The notes under the pieces are model-generated. The model was not told where the DNA came from and did not search any database. It worked only from the letters and a program-made list of their open reading frames with translations. From contig JAPEIS010000001.1 of NCBI GenBank assembly GCA_029531795.1, positions 4,092,001-4,156,000 of the forward strand: a stretch of DNA of 64,000 nucleotides, read 5' to 3'. The stretch is from Sclerotinia nivalis (Eukaryota; Ascomycota; Leotiomycetes; Helotiales; Sclerotiniaceae). Of the stretch, positions 22,231-34,650 are shown piece after piece. Each line of letters opens with the position of its first letter. The stretch's first letter is position 1. The position numbers and the translations under genes are program-made.

Positions 22231-25200
22231 ATTATCAATTGAACAAAAATGAATTTAACATTCTCTTCAAACTATTATATTTCCAATTACTCAACACATC
22301 ATAATTCAAAGCTAATTATCGCATCAACAATCCTATCTCCGACCAAAGAATAAAAGAATCTAACAAAAATTACCCCACAACAAATTATCGATACTATCGA
22401 ACCTTTAAATAAATTCCTTATTGATCCTAATATAAAAATTAAATATACGGATTATAAATATCGCTCTCCTTATATCGAGAATTGCCTAAAGGATGATACC
22501 AACTCTTTACCTATTCAAACATCTTTTGCTTCTAAAAAAGCTCTTTATAAAAAATCTTCTATCAAAGAAATATCAAACGAAGATTATATATCATAATCTG
22601 ACGATTCTTCTATTGACCTCGAATTTCAACAAAATCTGATATCTGATATAAATCATTATCGAACAAAGCACTACAGGAAATCAAATAATCAAACATAAAT
22701 GATTTCCAATTATCCATATCCAAAATCGATCTTAAAGATTGCAGATCGATATCATCCTATTTACAATCCAAAAAACCGTTTGCCCTTGCTTTCTATTGAA
22801 GAACTCCCTATACCCATCTACAAAAATACAAGCTCAAATATAAATGATATTCATTAATTACAAGCTTCTAGCTTTGTTTCGTTCTATCAATAAGATAACA
22901 TTCAGGTTATTCAATTGATATAAAATGAATTGAATATTATACAAAAAACTATTGAACAAAATTATCTGCAATAAACTATATTGTTCTCGATACTCATAGA
23001 AGAGGATTTTCGATCGATTTTACAAGGGCAGGGTGATATAATAGAGATACTCTTTAAAACTCCACTATAATTTTATGATTTTATATACGATTACTATAAA
23101 CCGCTTTATCTACGAAAAATCTCTGAGATTGATATCAACAAATTTTTAATCGACAAACCTTCCCTTAATAATGATCAAATATAATAAAAACTCCCTATAT
23201 AATTACAAAATAAACTTCCCGCCTTTCTTTTATATTATATGGATAGATTACCGCCTCGTCGAATCTGGGATCACAAGATTGAATTGATATTTAATAAAAA
23301 GCTACTTTACTTCAAAAACCGTCCTCTATCGCTAATGGAATTGATAATGATATACAAATGGCTCAATGATAATCTCTCCAAAGAGTTCATTTGGGAATCG
23401 AGATTGCGATGCATCTCTTTTTTGCTGTTGGTTGTCAAGCCTAGAAAAAAGATCCGTATTTGTCAAAACTATCGAGGATTCAATAATATTACTATAAAAA
23501 ATCATTATTCATTACCCATCGTTTGCAAAACGCTAGATATTCTTTATAATACAAAAATTTATACCAAACTTGATATCATTACAACATTCAACAAATTGCA
23601 AATCGCTGAAAAAGATGAATGGAAAATTGTATTCATTATTCGTTTTGGTTTTTTTGAATCTCTAGTTATACCTTTCAATCTCTACAATACATTTGCATCA
23701 TTTCAATATTATATTAATCATACATTTTTCGACGAGTTGGACAAGTATTGTACTGCGTATTTCGATGATGTTTTAATCTATTCTGATAATCCCGTAAAGT
23801 ATAAAAAGTATATTCATTAAGTGATTCAAAAGTTGATGAATACCAGATTACAGATTGATATTAACAAATGCGAATTCGAAACTATAAAAACAAAGTATTT
23901 GGGTTTTATTATTACAATCGAAGATATCGAAATGGATCAAAAAAAGGTTACAATTATTATATCTTGGGAATTGTCTTTGTATATAAAAGATTTACAACGA
24001 TTTCTTGACTTCGTCAATTTCTATTAGCATTTTATATAAGATTTTTCAAAGATTTGTTATTCTTTTAATGATTTCTTGCAAAAGAACATTATATAGGATT
24101 GGACTGCAAATCATACGAAAGTTTTTGATACTTTAAAAAGGGTTTTCACAACAGTACCGGTTTTGGTATACTTCGATTACAGACGAAAGATTGTTTTAGA
24201 AACCGATACTTCCGATTGGGCTTCAAAAGGAGTCTTCTTGCAATACGATAATGATAATGTTTTGCGTTTGGTCGTTTATTTTTCATCTAAATATATAACA
24301 ATGAAATACAATTATGAGATTTACGATAAAGAACTATTTGCTATTATCAAAACAATAGAAGAATAGTATTCGGAGCTCCAAAATTTATAAAAGGAATTCG
24401 AGATTCTCATTGATCATAAGAATTTCGAGTATTTTATAACTATAAAGGTTTTTAATCAACAGTAAATACGATAATCCGAATTTCTGTTTCAATATAATTT
24501 CTGTATAATCTATCGATCGGGAAATAAAACTATTCGATCAAATACATTAAATAGAAAACACAAAGATCGATTATATCATTCTGATCTAAACAATGAATAT
24601 TTAAAGAATCGAAAGTATATTGTCCTTCTTTAGAATCGTTTTAATGCCAACCTTTATAAGAATTTGATTGGATATATTAATTTGATATTAATGAAAACAA
24701 TAATACTATTTTACGATCAGCTAATTGATATCCTAATCGATATAGTATATATTAGATCCGATATCGCAAATCAATTTATCTTTATTTTTAATGATCCATC
24801 GATGATTAAATAACTAAAAAAACATTATAAAACTCTTCGGATCATTATATAGAATTATTTGATCCAAAATAATAGAATTTGCTATCGGGATAAACTTTGG
24901 ATTCCATTAGACAATAAACTCAAGCTCCAAATTATCTATCGGATTTATTCTTCTGATTCTATTAATCATTCTGATCGAACTAAAACGATCGATCTTGTTT
25001 TTTGTATATACTGATGGTCTAATATATATTTGGAAATCGTATTCTATATAAAGGCTTGCAAACTTTGTATTTGTATTAAATCGTTTAAATCGATGCCTCC
25101 CGGATTTTTGAAACTATTATCTATCCTTTTTCGTGTATAATCTGATATCTCAATCGATTATATTATACTACTTCTAGATTGCATTTGCTATAATTCTATC

Positions 25201-25264
25201 TATAAATATATCTTAATAGTAATCTATAAATTAATCAAAATGAGATATTTTATTAGTACATGTA

Positions 25265-27116
25265 ACGTGGTTTATCAGTGTGCGGGTCATATCAGTGTAT
25301 GGGTCACTTTCATCTCAATTCAATCTCTTCTCTTTCAACACGCGTTTTATCAACAATCTACAATGAATTCGAATAACCAAGAAGCCCGTATACTCCTCGC
25401 TATCGAAGCTATTCAAAAAGACAAAAAAATAAGCATTCGAAAAGTTGCGAAGATGTATAATATCTCGAATACAACACTACAGTGTAGAATTAATGGTTTT
25501 ACTCTTCGCTCCGAATATCGACCTAAATCTTATAATCTTTCAGAACTAGAAGAGAATATCATTTCTGAGTATATACTTGATATGGATATGAGAGGATTTC
25601 CATCTAAACTCAGAAATGTGGAAGATATGGCGAATCATATTCTTGAATCGAGGGGTGCAAAGTGTATTGGGAAGCTCTGGGTGTATCGATTCGTAAAGCG
25701 TCGAATCGAATTAAAGATGTGTTTTAGTTGTGTTTATGATTTTCAAAGAGTTTTTTGTGAAGATCCTAAGTTTATTGAAGAGTGGTTTCGATTGGTTTCG
25801 AATATGCGAGCGAAATATGATATTCTCGACAGCGATTTCTACAATTTCGACGAAACAGGCTTTATGATGGGGATTATATGTACTGTAATGGTTGTCACTA
25901 GTGTTGAGAGATGCGGTAGAAGTAAATCAGTATAACCAGGTAATCGAGAATGGGCTACAGCAATAATATATGGAAATGAAAAGGGTGAAATTATACCCCC
26001 ATTTTTAGTGGTTCAAGGACAGGTTCATCTTTCCAATTGGTATACCGAAACCGACTTTCCTGCGGAATGGGTTATTAAACCTATATTTAATGGATGAACA
26101 AACAATGAAACAGGTTTAGAATGGTTGAAATACTTCGATAAGTATACTAAGAATCGAAGAAAGGGTAAATATCGAATGTTGATACTAGATGGGTATGAAA
26201 GTTATGAATCAGTACCTTTTCAATCGTATTACAAAGAGAATGATATTATCTATTTAAAATTACCACCATATTCAAGTCATTTAACTCAACTACTTGATGT
26301 TGGTTGTTTTAGCAACCTGAAACGTTCATATGGTACTCAAATTGATGGGTTTATCAAGGCATATATCAATCATATTTCGAAAGTTGAATTCTTTATAGCT
26401 TTCAAAGCTGCATACCAAGAATCAATTACGATTCAGAATATGAAATCAGGGTTTCGAGGAACAGGTTTAATACCATTTGATCCTGAAGCTGTACTTTCGA
26501 AACTAGATATTCGAATTCGCACACCTACTCCCCCCTCTTTCGATCAAGATTTATAGACTTCTCAAACCCCTTACAACCCAACTGAAGCTCTTTCACAATC
26601 GACTTTAGTAAGATCTCGAATGGCTCGTCATCAATCAAACTCTCCTACACCTATATTCAAGACTGTATTAGCTTTAGCTAAGGGTACAGAGAGATTAGCA
26701 CATGAAAATACACTTTTAAATGCAGAGATTCGTATACTTCGGGCAGCAAATGAGGCATTAAGCAAACATCGACGCACAAAAAAAACTCAATTACATCAAG
26801 GAGGAGTGCTTACTAAACAAAAGGCTACCGATATATTATCTCAGCAAGAGGTTGATATTCAGATTCAACACAACGAGCGTCAAAAAGGGGGGAATTCTAA
26901 TAGGGAAGCATCTTCTAATCGATACTGTAGTAAGTGTGGAAAGACTGGGTATAATACAAGGATTTGTCAAAATAATATAATAGATCCTAGATTATTAGAA
27001 TCTTTATAGTTTTAATCAATTGATTTAATTGTTGTTGAATAATATGGGTTTGAAAAAGTGAATTGAGGTGAAAGTGACCCACACACTGATATGACCCGCA
27101 CACTGATAAACCACGT
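25265..27116 (+). mobile_element. Fot1/pogo-type DNA transposon (1852 bp)
   Basis: The ends are 58-bp terminal inverted repeats (25265-25322 and 27059-27116) differing at two positions. They are flanked by TA duplications (25263-25264, 27117-27118), the target of the Tc1/mariner-pogo superfamily. Within each TIR, a 17-bp unit starting ATCAGTGTGCGGGTC occurs twice in tandem. Between them is one transposase gene. The element is less eroded than its Gypsy host, so it is a later arrival. Confidence 0.95.
25363..27009 (+). pseudogene. Fot1/pogo transposase, three in-frame stops
   Basis: The transposase, which would cut and paste the element at TA sites, is collinear in a single frame for 548 codons. 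It is interrupted only by TAA at 25933, TGA at 26095 and TAG at 26554, each one C-to-T or G-to-A step from Gln or Trp. An N-terminal helix-turn-helix (residues about 8-50) is followed by a CENP-B-like DNA-binding part (about 57-120). Catalytic Asp residues are at codons 25849 (NFDETGF), 26188 (LILDGY) and 26296 (LLDVGCF); the last two are 35 residues apart, the DD35D pattern. A zinc knuckle at 26926-26970 (CSKCGKTGYNTRIC) has Tyr where His is expected. The ATG at 25363 was preferred over 25240, which lies in Gypsy sequence. Confidence 0.93.
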
Positions 27117-28422
27117 TATACTAACAATAGAAAAGTTAATCAATACTTTCATCAATTGTATTTATACACTTTATAGACTTCCAAACGATATTATTTCCGA
27201 TCGGGGAATACAATTCGTATCAGGATTCTGATTACAACTCTTAGAGCAATTGGAAGTTACTTTAAAACACTCTTCAGCTTTTCATCTTCAAATAGATAAT
27301 CAAACCGAGTATATTAATTTGGTTTTGGAATAGTATTTACGAGTTTTTGTTAACTACTATCAAAATGATTGATTGAATTGATTACTTTTAACCGAATTTA
27401 TATCTAATAATATAGTTTCTGAAACGATTAATTGTTTGTCCTTCTTTGCCAATTATAGCTTTAACCTATACTTAGATATTGAATCTAATAAACCTTGCTT
27501 ACTAGATATAACTCTAATACAAAAACGGGAATTCTTTAAAAGAAATCGAACTACAAATCATATAGAACATATCTTAAAACAATTTCACGTTTTTACACAA
27601 TAAACAATTACTACTTATAAGGATTATACTAATCATCATTACTTTAATTCACCTCGTTACATAATCGACCAGAAAGTTTACATCAATATCAAAAATATAA
27701 AGATCTTACATAAAACAAAAAAGCTAGATAATAAATAGATCAATTTTTACAAGATTATCAAAATTTATCCTTGTATTTTTTTTGTTCAATTACCTAAAAA
27801 TATTAAAATCTTTTCTGTTTTTCATTATTCTCTTTTACTTCCAATCTATACTAATCCCCATTTCCCAACTCAAACAATAATTAACGAATCAGAATCACTA
27901 ACTATACAGAACAGAATTTTGAAGCGGAACGATAATGAAGGTAAGCCTATTCAAAAATAGATATTTGAAGGAGTTCTAGATAATCACAATGAAAATGACT
28001 ACCATTATTTAGTCAAATAAAGACACTATATATCAACTTAACAATCAATTAATGATTTAAAAAATAACAAGAAAGTTTTTATCGAATATCATTATCTTCA
28101 TCTAAAAAAACCAAGACCGCCAGCTTAAATTCTAAAGCACCCCGACACTGTTATATTGCAACTGGAACTATAGAATTTACAACCAAAGTCACACAATGCG
28201 ATTGCTACACCCACTCTACGAAGATCCACTCGTATCAAGACTATTCGTTTCGCCTAAAAGTATATTACGTATTATTGTAGTAAAGAATATAACATTATTA
28301 AAGGATATTATACATTTTTATTCAAGGATTTAATTGAGGGAAAGGATCTATATTTTTTCTTTACTTTTCTTTATTTTTTAACGCCCATTTGAGGTCAAAT
28401 GGATTTCTTAAAAAAAGGGTAC

Positions 28423-28585
28423 TATTACGGGTTCATCTCCCTTCACCTATATATAATCATGTGTACTTTAAGCATACATGTATACACTCACTTCTATATA
28501 GTCAGGTCATCTCCTTGATCTTCTTCCTCTCTTTGTAGTACAACTATAGATCAACCCTATATATACCTTTTCCCTCACCGTGATA
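28423..28585 (+). repeat. Gypsy A2 3' LTR (163 bp)
   Basis: Starts TATTACGG (TGTTACGG in other copies) and ends CACCGTGATA, followed by the TSD GTGAT at 28586-28590. Confidence 0.9.
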
Positions 28586-28590
28586 GTGAT

Positions 28591-30290
28591 CAAATTGTAT
28601 AACAAATAAAAACCTTGAAAGTTATCACTATTGATACTGAAAATTCTGCTCAAACTGATAATCCAATAGTACCTTTTGAAGCAATAAAACTTGAGGAGAT
28701 TATACGAAAAAACAATGAACAATAATTAAAAGCTATCAGATCTGAATTGATTAACCTTCGAGAAAATAGTATATTCGAGATTATACAAAGGGAAATACCG
28801 GAAGGCAAGAAACTAATGACTTCCAAATGGATTCTATAGAACAAAATGAATCAATTCAATAAGATAGCTAAACGAAAAGCTAAACTCGTTGTGAAAGGAT
28901 ATCTACAATAGGAAAATATCGATTTCAAAGAAACATTTGCAAAAATCGGGAGATATTTTACATTGAAAATTCTATTCACTAAAACTGTATTTGAAAATCT
29001 AGAAATAAATAATATAAATATAAATACTGCTTTTCTTAATAAGAAACTAATAGATATAGAAATATTAATAAAAATTCTACAATTCTTTAAAGAAGTATTC
29101 CCTGAAATCAAAGAAATGTTTCAGAAAAACCTTCAAGAAGCTAAAGTTTTCCTTAAACTCAAAAAATCATTTTATAATCTTAAACAAGCCCCGAGAATTT
29201 GATAATTAACAGTTAAGAAGTTCTTTAAAGAATTAAATTTATCAGTTTCCTTCGCAGATCCAAATCTATTCGTTGATAAAAGCGTTTCTATTCTTTTGTA
29301 CATCAACAATATATTAATTATCAGAAAACAAACAGATATCGACAAAATCAAAAAAAGGATTAATGAACAATAGAAATACAAAGATTTAAAGTCTACTTAG
29401 ATGTTTCTAGGATTTCAGATCGAACGAAATAGAGCAAGACGAACTTTCAAAATTCATAATTCAAATTATACGAAAAAGATCCTTTAGCGATTTCAAATCG
29501 ACGATTCTGCAAAAAAGAATCTGCTACTTCCCCCAGAAACAGTTATTCATATAACAAAAATAGAAGAATTATTCGAGAAGAACAATAAGAATTTATATCT
29601 ACAAATCGTAGGTTCGACAATATACCTAGCAAATTGCAATCGACCCGATATCTTTTTTGTTGTAGAACAATTAGTTAAAGTTATATAATCATTTAAAGAA
29701 CAATATCTTGTTTATACAAAGTATCTACTTCAATATTTTGTAAATATAATCGATATTGGTTTGGTATACTTAGGACGATTACGATAACTATTTTCCGAAT
29801 ACAATACTTTCATAGATTCTACATAGGGTTCTGAACAACGAAACAAATCAGCTTAGAGTATTGTAATTATGAGATACGGAAAAACAATAATCTAGTTATT
29901 CATAAAACAGAAATTTACTTTTCAAAGTATAATAAAGGCAAAGATTATTATTGCAAACAAAGGATCTAAGGAATTAGCATAAATGGAAAAGCTAATTCAG
30001 GATCTAAGGGAAAGATCTTCGATCGAACCATTTATTCCAACGTTATATTGCAACAACAAAAACAGTGTAAATTGGATTAAGGAAAATAAGTTTCATAACA
30101 AAACAAAGTATATTAATATCAGATAGCACTACATTAGAGACAATATAATTGATACAAACAGGCTTAAAGTCTTATAGATTACAGGAATCGATCAAACAAC
30201 GGATATTTTCACCAAACAACTCATATACCCCGGCTTTTGTACACATTGCATTGATTTAGGATTCGATATTGATGTAGAATAGTTAGGAGT
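28591..30290 (+). pseudogene. Copia B reverse transcriptase and RNase H
   Basis: Right part of Copia B pol. RT starts at about 28660 (KLMTSKWIL near 28810; LKKSFYNLKQAPRI at 29158-29200 is the classic Copia motif). The active site reads LYINNI at about 29296, where YVDDI is expected. RNase H runs to about 30280, with YCNNKNSVNWIKENKF (30050-30090) and the C-terminal DQTTDIFTKQL (30193-30220). Numerous TAG and TAA codons replace Gln and Trp. Confidence 0.88.
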
Positions 30291-30460
30291 ACTCTTGTAC
30301 TGTAATATGAACTTAGGATCATAGATTGCTGAACTTCTACAGGGAAACTAGACAATGCGATTATAGCTGAAGACTAAAACGTTGCTACGAAAATTAACAA
30401 AGTTCTATTATATATTTCATATAATTCTTTAATAATTATAGTTTCTGACTATAGGGGGGA

Positions 30461-30579
30461 TGTTAGAATACGTAATGCTTGCTAGTACTAACTTCTGTAC
30501 TAGCATTATATCTTTTCAAGTTGTACTATAGAATATTAGTTACACACATAATAATATATGCTTGATTGCCCTTCCAACA
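30461..30579 (+). repeat. Copia B 3' LTR (119 bp)
   Basis: TGTTAGAATACG to TTCCAACA, preceded by a G-rich polypurine tract and followed by the TSD AATTT. Confidence 0.92.
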
Positions 30580-32947
30580 AATTTGATCAATCATCTATCG
30601 ATGCAAACTTTGTTGTATCAATCTATCGATTACGACAAATTACGAAGAATTCTGAATCGTTCAAAGATGAAAAAATAAGCTTTTTGATTTGACAAAATGA
30701 ATACGAAGATTGGAAAATGGATTTATATATTTGTTGGAAAAACGATCCTGTAGTTTTCGATACAGAACAAAAGAAATTGTTATATATGGTTTCGCTTTTG
30801 AAAGGAATAGTTCGATAAGAAAAACGAAAGGATATTGAAGGAATTATAGATAATATATCGGAATTTACTATTGTGAATATATTTTTGAAGAAATTCGATG
30901 GTTTTTATATTTCAATTGATATTGAATGTGAAATAGTAATCAAATTCGATAAACTCAAAATAGGCAAAAAACCCCTATTTCCTTTTTTTTATTCACAATT
31001 GGAATATTTGGGTGCATTTAATGAAAAGACTCTTCGAGAAATAGTTCTTGCAATGAAACAAAAAGTCATCAACGAATTGAAGGTATTGGTAAAAGGCGAT
31101 TCAAATCCTTACGAATTTATTGATATTGAAGGATGAAGAAAGAAATTCCAAGTATAAAATCAAAACTATTAGAATAATGAATATTATAATACAAATTCTT
31201 TGAGATTTAGTTCAACTTATATTCAACGATAAGTATTGCTAGTATTTTATATCCAAAATGATTTTATAGATCTCGATACAATCAAAACTCTAAAACAAAT
31301 ACAAAGAGAGTACGAATATCTTTATAATCTATACCATTTTTGTAAAAAATCTGGATATCGAATTGCAGATTGTAAAGCAAAGAAACAAGCTGATACTATA
31401 AAAATGCAAATGGATATAAAGGTATTTCCTGTAGAAGTAGTTATTTGAGAGGTAATTATCAACTATATCAAAATCAATAATACTATTCGAGCAATTCAAT
31501 TAATCGAAATGATTATCAACGAAAAGGATATCAAGTATAATCTCAAATTCAATAATACTGCTTCTTTAATCCAATTAATCGTAAAAGTTTCCAATGAGAT
31601 AATTACTAAGATTATAATAATTACCAACAACAATACTTTAATATATTCATCGAATTCGTTAAAGAAGAAGTATTAGTATTATCAGAAAGTATATCAAATA
31701 TACCTTTTTGCAATATAGTATCATTATTATTTATATCTATTCAAAAGCATTCGGGAAAAGTTTAATCTTTATAATAAATCGTTTGTAGAGGTTATCAAGA
31801 AATACAGAATGAATACAACAAATAATAATTAACAAAGAATCTTTATAATTCAATTTTATAGATAGCAAATCTTTATTCGTTCAAACTATTATATTCCTAA
31901 TACATTCCTTTTTCTTCAATATAATTAACTTGATTGATAATAGATATTCAGAAAAGGTATTCGTTGATCGTTCTTTCGTTGACCAAAACAATATCTCAAT
32001 TCGACCCTTACTATATCATCACGAATTTCGTTTAATAAATAAAAATACTACAGATATCATTATTAATTATTTTATAATAGATATAACAATAAAACAATAT
32101 AAAGAAATATAATTATTTTTTGTTATAAAACTTTCCAAAGAAACTTTAGTTATTTTCGGATTATCATAATTACAATATTATAATTTATATATAAATTGGT
32201 AGAATATAACTTTCTTTTTCAATTCTCAATATTGTATAATTTATTGTTGCTTTTATAATATATTCGATCCAATACAAATATCAACAATCCCTTTATCAAT
32301 ATATATAGACCAAATATGTAAAAGTAGTATATTTATAAAACTATCTATCGATAAAGTCTTTAATGTATTATCTTTAATTAAAACTTTTCTTTTTAATATA
32401 AAAAAGAATTCTTCTTGATATTTATTATTATTTATCGAAGACGAAAACGAAGATAACGAAATATACACTCAAAATTTTAAAACAATCTTAAAAAAGCTGT
32501 TGAAGTAAGATTATAATGAATCAGTTTTTATAAATGAAGATTATAAATCGATAGAAGACTCTGAAATCGATTTGCAAATCGATAAAACCTTGATATTTGG
32601 TGTAAATTATTATTATATAAAAGTTTATAATAAGGGAATATCATTTCAAGTATAAATAATACCGAATTGATATTCTATTCAGTATAAGCTTATACAAAAG
32701 ATTGCTAAACAATATCGATCAAAATCAATATTAAAAAATGAATTTTTATTATTGTTATCAATTCCAATCCCGAAAAAGTAGATCGAAGTTATTTCTAATA
32801 TAAGATTAGATTTAAATAATATCTATTGATTATAAATTATTAGTTTTATATCTTTTCTGCTAATAGGATAAAATGAAGGTTATACGTTTTATATAAAAGG
32901 AATTAGATCGAGCAAAAGAGATTATCCGATAAGAACGTATCACGAGA

Positions 32948-33297
32948 TAGTACGATCACGGAGCACGTTGAAGGGATCGGAGAGAAGATGATTATAGTGA
33001 AGTGTTAGAGTTAAAGTGTATCTTGAATGAGAATTGTATTGAATGACCTGCCCTCAATCTTAAGGATTGTGGATGGTATATATAGACTTAATAGAAGCTA
33101 ACTAGCCGACGAGAAGCATCAATTAAATTAGACTTCGATCTGTATGATATTAGAAGAGGATTGACAATTGTAAGGATCGATAAGATCTAGAAGAGCCTAA
33201 TAATTAATATGAAATGAGGGGTTTAATAATCGTGGAGTATAAAATGATCGTAGATCATTAGTTATATGAATCAGATATTATGTGATTACCTATAACA
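32948..33297 (-). repeat. Copia D 3' LTR (350 bp)
   Basis: On the minus strand it starts TGTTATAGGTAATCACATAA directly after a polypurine tract (33298-33308, TTTGGGGGGTA as read on the minus strand). It ends near CCGTGATCGTACTA, similar to the end of the E LTR (CCGTGATCGTAACA). A TATATATA box lies about the middle (33079-33088). C1 sequence ends at 32947. Confidence 0.8.
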
Positions 33298-34650
33298 TAC
33301 CCCCCAAATCGAGAATCGGTTTGTAACAACAAGGAAAGATTGTAAAAAATAATAATTGATCAAATATAAAGTATAGATCTTGATAATATATAAATATCGA
33401 TTTTGAGCGATTCCGATTGAAATTGGTGGCATGGTTCAATTTGGTCGATTAATTGGCTAAATTGACCAAATTGACCAAATTGATTATTTTGTAATCATAT
33501 CGATAAGATTGACCCATTGATTATATTGATCACTCCGAATATTAATCATTTGGATAAAGTTGATCGTTTTAATCGTATTGATCAATTGATATAAAGAAAT
33601 AAATGTAAATTGTAATATATTAGTCGATTTGATTGATATAATTGATTTTGATTAGTAGTAACGAACTAACTGGCGTAATATATATATACAATCAAATTTT
33701 ACCAATTTTGTATAGTATTATAATGGTGTTTTATTCGTATAAGCATAATACAATAGATGGTTCGTAATTAATATAATCGAATTAATCAAACAATACAACG
33801 AGGTTTCGAAAAGCCCAATGAGATTCGAAAAAGGAAAGTATGATCGAAAAGATCTAAAACATAAGCTATCTCACCCCCCACCTTGTAGCTTAATTATTGT
33901 AGTGGCTATTAAGATAATATTTTTGAGATAATCTATATCTTAACGGCTGTCGTATAAGAGTAAACTGGGAGGACCTCGATCGCATACAAATTCGACGAAA
34001 TTTGTTTGTATATTCATACAATCGATTAATAAATGGATCACATCTTGTAGTCAGTATTATATAGAACATTAATCATACCAAAATAAACAAAAGAGATCTT
34101 CGATCGCATACTGATTTGATAAAATTCGTTTGTAGATATACACAATCGGTTTCCTGTCCAGTTTTGAGTGGCGTCACTTTTATATTGAAGATCGAAGGGA
34201 TAAAAGATATCGAAAAATTAAAATAAAAAATAATAAGAAGAATCGACAATGAATTGAATAACTCTTATTCTATTATAGATTTTTAAATAAAAAGATATTA
34301 TAACAATAATCACGAATTAACTAATGATATATATATATACAAATAAATTTCATTAATTTAGTATAGGATTATAATGATATTAAATTCGAAAGTGTATAAC
34401 ACAGTAAATAATCCGTAATTATTCTTATTCAATCTTCGTAATCCTATTACTAATATTCTATAGATTCAGAAAAGAATAAAAGTATTCAAACTTTTATTGT
34501 ATAAGATTCTTAATGAACCCATCAACTATCATATCGACAATTGGAAGGTAAATCATATAAAAACTCCTTTTTGAATATTTCTATTACAACTACATATTCT
34601 GTATATCGATATACCTGAGCTTTGTAATGATTCGCTTATTCTCATCAACT
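33298..34650 (-). other. Copia D 3' non-coding region with direct repeats
   Basis: 1.35 kb between RNase H and LTR without a reading frame, long for a Copia element. It includes a run of GACCAAATT units (about 33455-33482), a pair of ~115-bp diverged direct repeats (about 33658-33775 and 34303-34425) and a ~50-bp pair (about 33977-34027 and 34094-34146). Confidence 0.55.

Larger units (their letters stand above)
22700..28110 (+). pseudogene. Gypsy A2 pol (RT, RNase H, integrase, chromodomain), interrupted
   Basis: The RT is at 23239-23820, one open stretch with the active site YFDD at 23758-23769. RNase H is at 24163-24366 (LETDTSDWASKGV, DKELFAII). The integrase zinc part is at about 24930-25090 and the core begins at about 25150. 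It is cut at the TA dinucleotide 25263-25264 by the Fot1 element and resumes at 27119. The distal integrase is at 27119-27900 and the chromodomain at about 27940-28110 (GVLDNHNENDYHYLVK, then stops). Compared with A1, several additional TAA/TAG codons are present. Confidence 0.88.
19892..28585 (+). mobile_element. Gypsy chromovirus copy A2, split by a Fot1 element
   Basis: Complete A-family element with 163-bp LTRs at both ends and GTGAT duplications inside Copia B. Order: 5' LTR, repeat-rich leader, gag, protease, RT, RNase H, integrase, chromodomain, 3' LTR. A Fot1/pogo element occupies 25265-27116 in the integrase region. Without it A2 is about 6.8 kb. Confidence 0.93.
16949..30579 (+). 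mobile_element. Ty1/Copia element B, split by Gypsy A2
   Basis: LTRs at 16949-17067 and 30461-30579 (119 bp each) are flanked by AATTT on both sides. The 3' LTR is preceded by a polypurine tract (ATAGGGGGGA). Domain order is gag, protease, integrase, then RT and RNase H, the Copia order. Gypsy A2 (19892-28585) lies between integrase and RT with the TSD GTGAT (19887-19891 and 28586-28590). Without A2 the element would be about 4.9 kb, normal for Copia. Confidence 0.92.
16258..32112 (+). pseudogene. Gypsy C1 gag and protease (degenerate, interrupted)
   Basis: The leader includes a run of hexamer-like repeats (about 16405-16470, CAGATT/GACCTA units) that would encode an Asp-Ser/Asp-Leu alternation. 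After the Copia B insertion, gag resumes at 30585. At 30873-31136 there is a readable gag segment (FDKLKIGKKPLFPFFYSQL...). At 31236-31448 a zinc-knuckle-like stretch has Cys, His and Cys residues (YHFCKKSGYRIADC). A retropepsin-like segment lies at 31930-32112 (LIDNRYSEKVFVDRSF), where a D-S/T-G motif probably became D-N-R by G-to-A changes. Stops are numerous. Confidence 0.75.
16112..32947 (+). mobile_element. Gypsy C1 (LTR, gag, protease), split by Copia B
   Basis: Second copy of the C family, collinear with C2 (49560-52710). The 5' LTR is at 16112-16257, the leader and early gag at 16258-16948, and the rest of gag and protease at 30585-32947. Copia B interrupts it with the TSD AATTT (16944-16948, 30580-30584); removing Copia B gives the same junction as C2 near 50367. 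At 32948 the D LTR begins, so the pol and 3' LTR should lie beyond D, outside this window. C1 cut the orphan gag at 16111. Confidence 0.88.

Noticed and set aside
25363..27009. Domesticated transposase gene
   Set aside because: Three in-frame stops and intact TIRs with TA duplications indicate a mobile copy hit by RIP, not a preserved host gene.
33455..33482. Short GACCAAATT repeat as a regulatory array
   Set aside because: Only about two perfect units in AT-rich non-coding DNA; slippage is sufficient.
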